This document shows positions 56,040-64,000 of a stretch of 64,000 nucleotides of DNA, piece by piece. A model generated the notes under the pieces. The model worked only from the letters and a program-made list of their open reading frames with translations. It had not been told where the DNA came from and did no database searches. Where the stretch lies: contig CAWGMT010000012.1 of NCBI GenBank assembly GCA_963823675.1, forward strand, positions 62,001-126,000. Reading direction: 5' to 3'. Position numbers and translations under genes: made by a program. This DNA comes from CAWGMT01 sp963823675 (GTDB lineage Bacteria; Planctomycetota; Planctomycetia; Isosphaerales; Isosphaeraceae). Each line of letters opens with the position of its first letter. The stretch's first letter is position 1.

Positions 56040-57223
56040 TTACTTGGTTCGGCTTGCCGGAATTGGCTTGCCGATCCGGATCGTTGTTGACACCTGGTAA
56101 TCGCCTTCGTCGGCCACCAGCGTGTAGGTGCCAGCGTGGAGTCCCCTGGCGCCGCGCTGGTTTGGCCTGCCGTTCCAGGTCGTCGTGAAGGTGACCGTTT
56201 GGCCAGGGGCGATCGAGAGGCTCGCGTCCGGTACTGCCGTAGCAAGGTGGCGCCAGACGAGCAGGTTCGCGCGACTCGCGTAGAAACCATCGAACGATGG
56301 GTTCGGCGTGATCGTCACGGACGCGTCGCTCTTGTTGGTGAGCGTAAGTGTCATCGACACGGGCTGGCCCAGCCGGTATGCCGATTTGTTCGTCGTCAGT
56401 GTCGCCGAGAGCGCGGGATCGTTTTGAAGCGGGATTTGCATCGGGCTCGTGATTGCGCTCACGATCTGAAAGGTCGTCGAGACACTGGGCGCCAGGTCGT
56501 CAGTCAGCGTGAGAGTCCCCTCCACGGGGCCAGACGGCTCATTGGGCGCGATCCCGTTCCAGGTCGCCGTTTGTGTGAGCGCCTGACCGGCGCAAGCGTC
56601 TGCCACGAGAAACTTTGATCAGTCACCGCACTCCCCTGGCCAGAAACCCAGACGGGGTTGCCGTTCTGACTGACGGTAAACGTTCCGCTGCCGGCGAGCA
56701 CCTGGACGGGAACGCTTCCCTTGTTGGTCTCGGCGAAGGTCATCTGGACCGGCTGGCCGACCAGGTAGACCGATTTGTCGGTCGTTACGCTCGTCACGAC
56801 GGCACCGCCAGGCTGAGGCTGGATCTGGAATGTGGCGCTCGCACTCGTCGGCGCCTGCTGGTTGGTGACCGTGAAACTACCGGTGAGGACCGTAGGAGGC
56901 ACCAGGTTCGGTATTCCATCCCAGGTTGCCGTGAGCGTCTCCGACTGGCCCGGTTGCAAAAACTCGACGAGAATGTACTGCGGCTGAGGACCGGTGTTTG
57001 ACGCCCACACCGTCACTCCATTCTGGACGACGTCGAAGCCCGAGTTGACCGGGCCGACTCCGAGTTGGACCGGTGTGCTGCCGGTATTGGTCTCGGTGAA
57101 GGTGAACTGGATCGGCTGGCCGACCTGGTAGCTGGGCTGGTCGGTCGTCAAACTGTAGGCCAGCCCCGTCATCAGGCACCTGGGCTCGATCCTCTCGACG
57201 CACAGTGGGGTACGATGTCTCAT
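56040..57223 (-). CDS. Exported BsuPI-like protein, copy 1 (two or more domains), frameshifted
   Basis: From ATG 57223: MRHRTPLCVERIEPRCLMTG, the planctomycete surface motif. It contains three or four BsuPI-like beta domains (each TTDKSVYxxGQPVxMTFxxTN), related to the intracellular proteinase inhibitor BsuPI. The first frame is lost after SFSWQTLAP at about 56585-56600; the second resumes GQALTQTATWNGIAPNEPSG and ends at 56040. It is the last of three tandem paralogues and likely acts as a cell-surface binding protein. Confidence 0.75.
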
Positions 57224-57302
57224 CACGGCGACTCCTCGTTCGCAAAGGTCCCGATCACCCAACCACCGCTCTGGTTGGGGCTGCTTTTGAATCGTGCCCA
57301 AT

Positions 57303-57860
57303 TTAGACCGCCTGGCCAGATTGATTCGCAACAGGCGTTCCCATGGTGGCGATCGCCATCACGGGCAAGGCTCCCATGTTGGCCGCCGCCAACGGCATGG
57401 TGAGCGATCCGCCTCCGGCAAAGAGTGGTTCGTAAGTCGGTGTAGTCGTTTGCGGCTCGATCACGAACGACGCGCTTGCGCCTGTCGGCGCTTGTTGGTT
57501 GGTCACGGTGAAGGTCCCACTCAGGACCGTAGGCGGTACCATGTTGGGCACGCCATTCCAGGTGGCCATGAGCGTTACCGACTGGCCTGGCTGCAAGGTC
57601 TCGATCTGAAGATACTGAGGCTGCAACCCCGCGTTCGACTCCCAAACGGTCACTCCATTCTGATCGACGTCGAAGCCAGAGTCAACCGGCCCGATCGCGA
57701 TCTGGACCGGCTGGCTGCCCGTGTTGGTCTCGGTGAAGGTCATCTGGACTGGCTGTCCGACCTGGTACGTGGACTGGTTGGTCGTCAGGCTGTAGGCCAG
57801 CGCCGAGAGCAAGCACCTCGATTCGATCATCTCGACGCACAGCGGGGTACGGCGTCTCAT
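57303..57860 (-). CDS. Exported BsuPI-like protein, copy 2
   Basis: 185 residues from ATG 57860: MRRRTPLCVEMIESRCLLSA (surface motif), one BsuPI-like domain (SLTTNQSTYQVGQPVQMTF, LQPGQSVTLMATWNGVPN) and a short unstructured C-terminus. Very close to copy 1 in the first 130 residues. Role unknown; paralogue of its neighbours. Confidence 0.8.
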   Translation of the reverse strand: MRRRTPLCVEMIESRCLLSALAYSLTTNQSTYQVGQPVQMTFTETNTGSQPVQIAIGPVDSGFDVDQNGVTVWESNAGLQPQYLQIETLQPGQSVTLMATWNGVPNMVPPTVLSGTFTVTNQQAPTGASASFVIEPQTTTPTYEPLFAGGGSLTMPLAAANMGALPVMAIATMGTPVANQSGQAV

Positions 57861-58026
57861 TGCAGTAGCTCCTCAATCCCCAACGTTTGGTCCGCTTCAG
57901 CCGTGAAGCTCTTCTTCATCCCGTGATCAAACCCGTTAGAAGATTGGGACGACGCAAATGATATGCCACATCACGCGGTGATCTGGATCGTGGTTGTCGC
58001 GGTGTATCCCCCGAAAGATGCTTCGA

Positions 58027-58806
58027 TCAAATTTCGATCTGGAACGACGCCGTCGGGCCTTGAGGGAGCGAAGCCTCGAATGAACCGGTGACTGTGCTCA
58101 CAGTCGACGAGGCCGACGACGGCACTCCATCCCACGTGACCGTATACGTCGCAGCCCCACCGGGCTGGATCGTCGTGGTTTCCAGCTCATACGCCGGGGG
58201 ATCAAGGGGATCGACGACAATCCCCTCGATTCCACCTTGCCAGACCGTGGTGCCGTTCTGGGAAACGTTGAAGTCGTCAGGGAGGCTGCGGACGTTGACG
58301 ACCGTCACTGGGTGGGTGCTCGTGTTGGTGGCGTATGAAGTAATCCCGACCGGCTGGCCGACTTGATACACCGTTTGATTGGTCGCAATGCCATCGACCA
58401 GTGGGTCTGCAATCTGGAACGCCGCGCTCACTGCGGGCGCATTGGCATTGGAGACCTCGAACGATCCCCACAAGTTGATTGCCGTCTTGAGAAAGCTCTC
58501 GGTACCGCTCCATGTCGCCGTCTGAGTCACCGACTGCCCGGGCTGGAGGGTTTCGGACACGAGCGTCGCTGACGAGCTATCGGGGTTAGACTGCCAGATA
58601 ACAGTCGAGCCCTCGGTGACCGTGAAATCCGCCGGGGCCACCATGACGTTGACCGGCTCGCTGCCCGTATTGGTCTCGGTGAACGTGAATTGAATGGTGT
58701 CACCTGCCTGATAAACCGATTTGTCGGTCGTCAGGCTGTAAGACACGGCCGAGAGTAAACACCGGCCTTCCACGATCTCAACGCGCAGGGGAGTCCGCCG
58801 TCTCAT
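58027..58806 (-). CDS. Exported BsuPI-like protein, copy 3
   Basis: 259 residues from ATG 58806: MRRRTPLRVEIVEGRCLLSA. Two BsuPI-like domains (SLTTDKSVYQAGDTIQFTF and IATNQTVYQVGQPVGITSYA), each closing with a QPG(Q/G)xxTxTxTWxG strand. More diverged than copies 1 and 2. It is the first gene of the three on the minus strand. Confidence 0.82.
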   Translation of the reverse strand: MRRRTPLRVEIVEGRCLLSAVSYSLTTDKSVYQAGDTIQFTFTETNTGSEPVNVMVAPADFTVTEGSTVIWQSNPDSSSATLVSETLQPGQSVTQTATWSGTESFLKTAINLWGSFEVSNANAPAVSAAFQIADPLVDGIATNQTVYQVGQPVGITSYATNTSTHPVTVVNVRSLPDDFNVSQNGTTVWQGGIEGIVVDPLDPPAYELETTTIQPGGAATYTVTWDGVPSSASSTVSTVTGSFEASLPQGPTASFQIEI

Positions 58807-58980
58807 CGTCGTGTTACCTCGCGCGGAATAGTCGTCAGCTTCCGTTCCTGTCCTAATGCATGGAAGAGTTTTCGTCAATACACTCGTGCGTGCATGCTTC
58901 CGCCACGGCGAGTGCGTCCATCGATCCCGGTTGCGCGCGAGAGTGATGCAGACGGCGGGTCGATGCATCCTGGAGCGGCC

Positions 58981-59457
58981 TCAGATTTCCGTCGAGCAGC
59001 TATCGAGGCCGCGTTTCGCCAGATACTGCTGATGATACTCCTCTGCGCGGTAGAACGGGGCGGCCGGGACGATCTGGGTCACGATCGGCCGCCGGTAGAT
59101 GCCGAGCGATTCCATTCGTGCCTTGGCTTCCTCGGCCTCGGCCTTTTGCTCGTCGTCGTGATAGAAGATTACCGACCGGTACTGCGTGCCGATGTCGGGC
59201 CCCTGGCGATTGAGCTGGGTCGGGTCGTGGCAGTTCCAGAAGACTTCGAGCAGATCTTCGTAGGCGCAACGCGACGGGTCGTACTCGACCTGCACGACTT
59301 CGGCGTGACCGGTCCGGTCGGTGCAGACGTCCTCGTAGGTCGGCTTGTCGCGATGCCCTCCCGAATAGCCCACTTCCGCTGAAACTACTCCGGGCACGCG
59401 GCGAAAGGTTGACTCGACGCCCCAGAAACAGCCTGCGCCGAACGTCGCTTTTTTCAT
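58981..59457 (-). CDS. msrA: Peptide-methionine (S)-S-oxide reductase
   Basis: 158 residues. ATFGAGCFWGVESTFRRV contains the catalytic GCFWG. YSGGHRDKPTYEDVC, GHAEVVQVEYDP and NRQGPDIGTQYRSVIFY are MsrA signatures. It reduces the S-epimer of methionine sulfoxide in oxidised proteins. The C-terminal resolving Cys is present (GLDSCSTEI). No signal peptide, so cytoplasmic. Start at ATG 59457. Confidence 0.95.
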   Translation of the reverse strand: MKKATFGAGCFWGVESTFRRVPGVVSAEVGYSGGHRDKPTYEDVCTDRTGHAEVVQVEYDPSRCAYEDLLEVFWNCHDPTQLNRQGPDIGTQYRSVIFYHDDEQKAEAEEAKARMESLGIYRRPIVTQIVPAAPFYRAEEYHQQYLAKRGLDSCSTEI

Positions 59458-59729
59458 GGTGGAGATTCTCGTGGTGAACGGCCCGGGTTCCGACCAGGCC
59501 TTCTGTCCGATTTCTCGAGCCGCTCATGAACGTCATAATCGGCGCGAGGTCTCGCGGCAAGAGGAATCCGTGGCGATCGGCGATCTGCTATCGCGGGGTC
59601 TCGAATTAGTCAATAGGTGTAGGTCAGGGTGTCGAGGGCCATGTTGAGGTCGAGGAGGAACATTTGTGATGATGTTGTAGAGCGGCTGGAGCGCGATCGT
59701 GGTCTGGGGCTTGGGCGCCGGAATCGATG

Positions 59730-60010
59730 CCGGGAGGACACCAGGTGGCCCAGAAGTCAACCAGCACGACGTTGCCCTTGTGGTCGGCAATTGACACGGG
59801 ATGGCCATCGACGTCATTGCCCGCGATCGGTGGCGCGCTTGCCGAGGAGGTCGAGCCGGGCCATCCGGTCCTCGAAATGGTCTTTGAGTGCGGCCGGCGC
59901 GTTCTTCGTGCACGCCAGGTCGCAAAGTTTGCGGGCGACGTCGTAGCGCTTTTCGCGAATCAGCCGCCGCAGGTAAGCCTCACCCACCGCCAGGGCGAAG
60001 GCTCGGCTAC
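59730..60010 (-). pseudogene. TlpA/thioredoxin-like redoxin, degraded
   Basis: First frame: LRRLIREKRYDVARKLCDLA and DHFEDRMARLDLLGKRA. After a shift near 59825, the other frame gives IAGNDVDGHPVSIADHKGN and VVLVDFWATWCPP. This is the start of a redoxin domain, but the second Cys of WCxxC is missing (CPPGID) and the rest of the fold is absent, so the gene is broken. No intact start was found. Confidence 0.6.
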
Positions 60011-60042
60011 AGCCGGCCAGAAGCGGAGTCGATGGGAAAGTC

Positions 60043-60068
60043 CTCTCCCGGAGCGAAAGGTGACACTT
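60043..60068. repeat. Dispersed palindrome half-site copy
   Basis: CTCTCCCGGAGCGAAAGGTG, a diverged copy of the repeat at 40656-40679. It overlaps the 3' end of the next gene. Confidence 0.55.
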
Positions 60069-60945
60069 ATTCTCGCGCAGTTCCTTGGCGCACCTTGGGC
60101 GTCGTATTGGCCGCCGGCCTGGCCGGCATCGCGGCGTCCGCGGTCGAGCGCCAGGTGAGGTCGGCGGCCTGGTGGACCACGCCCGTGCGCTTGTCCTGAA
60201 CGAACACGGCCAGGCGAAGACGCTCGCGGTTCCACGCCGGCTCGACCGCGAAGGAAAACCGCTGCGTCGCTGGCGACTTGCCATCAAGCTCGATGAACTC
60301 GTATTCCGTCTTACGTGCCGGGAAACGCGCGACCAGGGATTTGCCTGCGTTCTCGCCCGACGGCACGTCGGTGACCACGCCGTCCTCGCGGAGCACGGCG
60401 CAGAGCAATAGCGGGGTCACCTCGGCCCTGGCCGACCGGCTCGTCACCTTGATGGTGGCGATTCCCGAGAGCCCGTCGCTCTTGAGGTCCAGCTTGACGT
60501 CGAGCACCACGGCGGGTTTCTTGGCCAGGGCTTGACGGATCGCCGCCTCGGCCGCGCCGGCGTCTCGGCCGTTGACGGATTGCTCGCCGTCGATCATCAG
60601 CATTGGTGTATAGTACAGCCCGTACTCGCGGTTCTTGGGCTTGGTGTAAAGCTGGTTGTAAGTCATCTGCCGCTGGCTGTAGAGCGGGTTCGAGAAGACG
60701 TCCTTCCAGGGATCGTTGAAGTAATCGACATGGAACGCAATCGGCACGATCCGGCGGTTGCGCTCGGCCAGAGCCCCGAGAACTTTCTCGGCCGCCGGGC
60801 ACATGTCGCAACCTTGCGAGGTGTACAGCTCCACGAGAACCATTCGCCCCGGTTCATCGCGCTCGTCGCCCGCTACGGCTCGATTCGGCCCGGCAGCGAC
60901 CAGTAGCGACATCAGCAGCACCAAAAAATTTACACACTTACACAT
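60067..60945 (-). CDS. DUF1223 family exported thioredoxin-like protein
   Basis: 292 residues. Signal peptide (VNFLVLLMSLLVAAGPNRAV), then VLVELYTSQGCDMCPAAEKV, the DUF1223 hallmark (CxxCPxA), PIAFHVDYFNDPWKDVFSNP and TPMLMIDGEQSVNGRD. DUF1223 proteins have a thioredoxin-like fold with a CxxC redox site. The final part (EYEFIELDGKSPATQRFSFA) is the C-terminal beta domain. It lies close to a peroxiredoxin, which hints at a redox role in the cell envelope (inference). Confidence 0.88.
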   Translation of the reverse strand: MCKCVNFLVLLMSLLVAAGPNRAVAGDERDEPGRMVLVELYTSQGCDMCPAAEKVLGALAERNRRIVPIAFHVDYFNDPWKDVFSNPLYSQRQMTYNQLYTKPKNREYGLYYTPMLMIDGEQSVNGRDAGAAEAAIRQALAKKPAVVLDVKLDLKSDGLSGIATIKVTSRSARAEVTPLLLCAVLREDGVVTDVPSGENAGKSLVARFPARKTEYEFIELDGKSPATQRFSFAVEPAWNRERLRLAVFVQDKRTGVVHQAADLTWRSTADAAMPARPAANTTPKVRQGTARE

Positions 60946-61093
60946 ATAACAGATCCCCTCTCGACCTCTCCCGCCGCCACGGACGGGTTTCTTGGAGATT
61001 GCTTCGATGATGTTGGCCCAGAAAAGACTGTCCTGGATCCGACGCCGCCTACCACACGATTATTCGATCGATCGTCGTTCGGAGCGCAAGGGA

Positions 61094-61678
61094 TCACTTG
61101 ACGGCCTTTGCCGCCTTGACAAGTTCTTCCGTCGAGTGCCGCTCGCGGAACCCCTCGAGGAAGAGCTTGGCGCGGATCACCCCCTGTTGATCCAGGATGA
61201 ACGTACCCGGATTGGGCACGCCCTCCGCCTTGCCTCGAGCAGCCTTATTCCGGATGTGGTAGGCCTCGATCGTCTTGCTCTCGGGGTCCGAAAGTAGCGG
61301 GAAAGTAATCTTTGCCTTGTCGGAAAACTTCTTGAGCACGGCCGGCGAATCATAGCTGACGCCGACGACCTGGACACCGGCCGCGTCGATCGACTTGAGA
61401 TCACGTTGCAGTTGGACCAACTGCGCGCGACAGAACGGTCACCAGTCGGCCGAACGGTAGAACACCAAGGCGACCTTGCCCTTCTTGAGCAGATCGTCCA
61501 GCGAGCGCTCGGCGCCCGTCTGGTCCTTGAGCGTGAACAAGGGCGCTGCCTCGCCGACCTTCAAGCCCGTCTGCTCCTCGGGCGCGGGCTTGCCCTTGCC
61601 TGTGCCCTGGGAGTAGGCGGCCGCGGCGAGCAGCACGACCGCCGTCACGAGCGCCATCGATCGAATCGCGTATGACAT
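61094..61678 (-). CDS. Exported peroxiredoxin/AhpC-TSA-like protein with in-frame TGA at the active-site Cys (candidate selenoprotein)
   Basis: 194 codons from ATG 61678 (GAAGGAG, 7 nt spacing). Signal peptide (ALVTAVVLLAAAAYSQG), then redoxin fold: LKVGEAAPLFTLKDQTGAER, KVALVFYRSADW-TGA-PFCRAQL, GVQVVGVSYDSPAVLKKFSD, PNPGTFILDQQGVIRAKLF. Family members read SADWCPFC at the active site; codon 80 (61441-61439) is TGA exactly at the first Cys, giving UPFC. A perfect hairpin follows. UxxC redoxins are a known type of selenoprotein. The downstream frame is fully conserved, arguing against a pseudogene. If not recoded, translation stops at 79 residues. Confidence 0.85.
61408..61441 (-). promoter_or_regulatory. 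In-frame TGA with SECIS-like hairpin (peroxiredoxin gene)
   Basis: On the minus strand TGA (61441-61439), then stem GCAGTTG (61424-61418), loop GTC, stem CAACTGC (61414-61408). The loop begins 22 nt after the TGA and starts with G. Its GGUC core resembles the well-known fdhF SECIS loop. Confidence 0.6.
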
Positions 61679-61812
61679 CCAAACTCCTTCTGAACTGAGT
61701 CTCCTCGAATTCAATGTCCCGCGTACCAATTGATGTGCCTCATTCAGCCGCCCGGCAAGGGCGGGCCGCCAGCCGGCCAACGGCTCACGGGCCAGCCCGA
61801 ACCGGGCCGGAG

Positions 61813-62112
61813 TCACTTTTTCTCCGGTGCCATTTTACCGGTGTCCGTCTTGTCCATGGCACCGCCCATCGTGCCGGTGTCCATCTTGTCCATGGCACCG
61901 CCCATCTTGCCGGTGTCCATCTTGTCCATGGCACCGCCCATCTTGCCGGTGTCCATCTTGTCCATCGCACCGCCCATCTTGCCGGTGTCCGTCTTGTCCA
62001 TGGCACCACCCGTCTTCGCGGCGTTGCTCTCGTCGGACGAGCAGCCCGAGATTCCGCAACACGCCACGAGGACCGAGGCGGCAACGATGCTCGAAGTCAG
62101 CAGCGAACGCAT
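61813..62112 (-). CDS. Repeat lipoprotein (GGAMDKMDTGKM repeats)
   Basis: 99 residues from ATG 62112 (AGGAG 8 nt upstream). Lipoprotein signal with lipobox ISGC (SVLVACCGISGCSSDE). The mature part is almost only a 12-residue repeat, GGAMDKMDTGKM, in about five copies, ending APEKK. Low complexity, Met/Asp/Lys-rich and possibly metal-binding (inference). The start overlaps the end of the STAS gene by 16 nt, so translation is coupled. Confidence 0.75.
   Translation of the reverse strand: MRSLLTSSIVAASVLVACCGISGCSSDESNAAKTGGAMDKTDTGKMGGAMDKMDTGKMGGAMDKMDTGKMGGAMDKMDTGTMGGAMDKTDTGKMAPEKK
61836..62016 (-). repeat. 36-bp tandem repeat, about five copies
   Basis: Unit CCGGTGTCCATCTTGTCCAT followed by GGCACCGCCCATCTTG. 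Copies are nearly identical, so recent expansion is likely. Confidence 0.9.
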
Positions 62113-62399
62113 GAATCATCTCCTGATGAAGTCTCACTCAAATTCAACAGTTCGGCAATGAAGCCCTTGCACCCGTCGATCGTCGCCCCCCGACTCATCA
62201 GGGCGCCGAGTAATTCCACGCCGGCCGCGTCAATGAATGTCACGGCCGAAAGGTTCAGGGACAGGCCGGCAGGCGGGACATGGAGCTCCCCGCACGCGCG
62301 ACGGAGCTCGCCGACCCAGGGACCGAGGAGCTTCCCTTCGAGCCTGAGCGTTACGATCGACTCGCTCGTGCCGCTGTCAACTCGTGCAATCCGTAGCAT
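62097..62399 (-). CDS. STAS domain protein (anti-sigma antagonist-like)
   Basis: 100 residues from ATG 62399 (GGAGGAG 8 nt upstream). STAS fold: IVTLRLEGKLLGPWVGELRR, LSLNLSAVTFIDAAGVELLG with the usual phosphorylatable position (D-A-A-G in place of D-S-S/T-G) and a C-terminal helix. Ala at the Ser/Thr site suggests it is not regulated by phosphorylation. It lies downstream of a sigma-54 activator and is preceded by a -24/-12 promoter candidate. Confidence 0.8.
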   Translation of the reverse strand: MLRIARVDSGTSESIVTLRLEGKLLGPWVGELRRACGELHVPPAGLSLNLSAVTFIDAAGVELLGALMSRGATIDGCKGFIAELLNLSETSSGDDSCVRC

Positions 62400-62459
62400 C
62401 GCGTTCTCCTCCCGGAATACCCCCCCCTGTCCGTCCAGCACCATCCTGGTCTGTGGATA

Positions 62460-62478
62460 TTGCACGACCGATGCCAAG
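62460..62478 (-). promoter_or_regulatory. Sigma-54 (-24/-12) promoter candidate
   Basis: Reading on the minus strand, TTGGCATCGGTCGTGCAAT has GG and GC separated by exactly 10 bases (consensus TGGCAC-N5-TTGC). It lies 61 nt upstream of the STAS gene start and just downstream of a sigma-54 activator gene. Confidence 0.6.
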
Positions 62479-62604
62479 CCGATCTCGCGCCGAAAGATTT
62501 TCCATAAGCACATATGCAATGGCGATTTGAGAAAACCGCGCCGATCGCTGGCAAGCAGCTCGTGCTCGAACCGCGCCGTGGGCGTCACGAAATCTCGTGG
62601 CCGG

Positions 62605-64000
<1,396 letters not shown>

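Noticed and set aside
61785..62161. Long open frames on the plus strand over the repeat lipoprotein
   Set aside because: They arise because a 36-bp repeat is open in all frames; no start signals or family similarity.

Overview
The window looks like chromosomal DNA of a planctomycete, probably an Isosphaera/Gemmata-type lineage. The evidence is high GC, several exported proteins that open with the planctomycete surface motif RCLLS / RLLLS / NRLVLS, a hypothetical gene of the STGPRTPQG...LKHG type, and many dispersed short repeats. I infer this from sequence character only; no database search was possible.

Layout. 1-2.7 kb: membrane protein, metallophosphoesterase and CPBP protease, all on the minus strand. 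3.1-11.9 kb: a complete caa3-type cytochrome c oxidase cluster (dihaem cytochrome c, coxB, coxA, haem A synthase, haem O synthase, coxC, subunit IV, SCO1-DUF420 fusion). 12.3-17.5 kb: a giant surface protein and a small CxxC membrane protein. 17.6-18.8 kb: pyrF and tRNA-Pro. 18.7-22.1 kb: a 3.3 kb island in the 3' end of that tRNA, bounded by 42-bp direct repeats. It carries an integrase remnant and a DUF6941/unknown/HEPN operon. 22.25-27.1 kb: an IS256-family element and the remains of a type I restriction-modification locus (hsdS', unknown gene, PIN, hsdM). 27.3-30.3 kb: TIR-SUMF protein, truncated S1/P1 nuclease, transglutaminase. 31-43 kb: exported proteins, a large TPR-CHAT protein with an embedded PDZ domain, repeats, and a mercuric-reductase-like flavoprotein. 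43.6-48.3 kb: a TIR / WD40-ROC-DUF4365 NLR-like gene and a HEPN plus BolA-like pair. 48.4-64 kb: FG-GAP protein, S46 peptidase, TPR-glycosyltransferase, three tandem BsuPI-like proteins, msrA, DUF1223, peroxiredoxin, repeat lipoprotein, STAS protein and a sigma-54 regulator.

Most striking points. (1) Two genes contain an in-frame TGA where a cysteine is expected. One is the first Cys of the CxxC of a peroxiredoxin (UPFC) and the other lies in a conserved Cys-rich turn of an FG-GAP protein (YUCIG). Each TGA is followed, at the spacing expected of a bacterial SECIS, by a perfect 7-bp hairpin, so both are selenoprotein candidates. (2) CoxC carries an insertion that closely resembles the ribosomal L7/L12 C-terminal domain. 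(3) A TIR domain and a seven-bladed WD40-ROC-DUF4365 protein lie in one frame separated by a single TAG.

Caveat. About sixteen genes are split by what look like single-base indels, in housekeeping and accessory genes alike. This suggests residual sequencing errors, or unusually many pseudogenes. I therefore give whole-gene coordinates across these breaks and flag each one.
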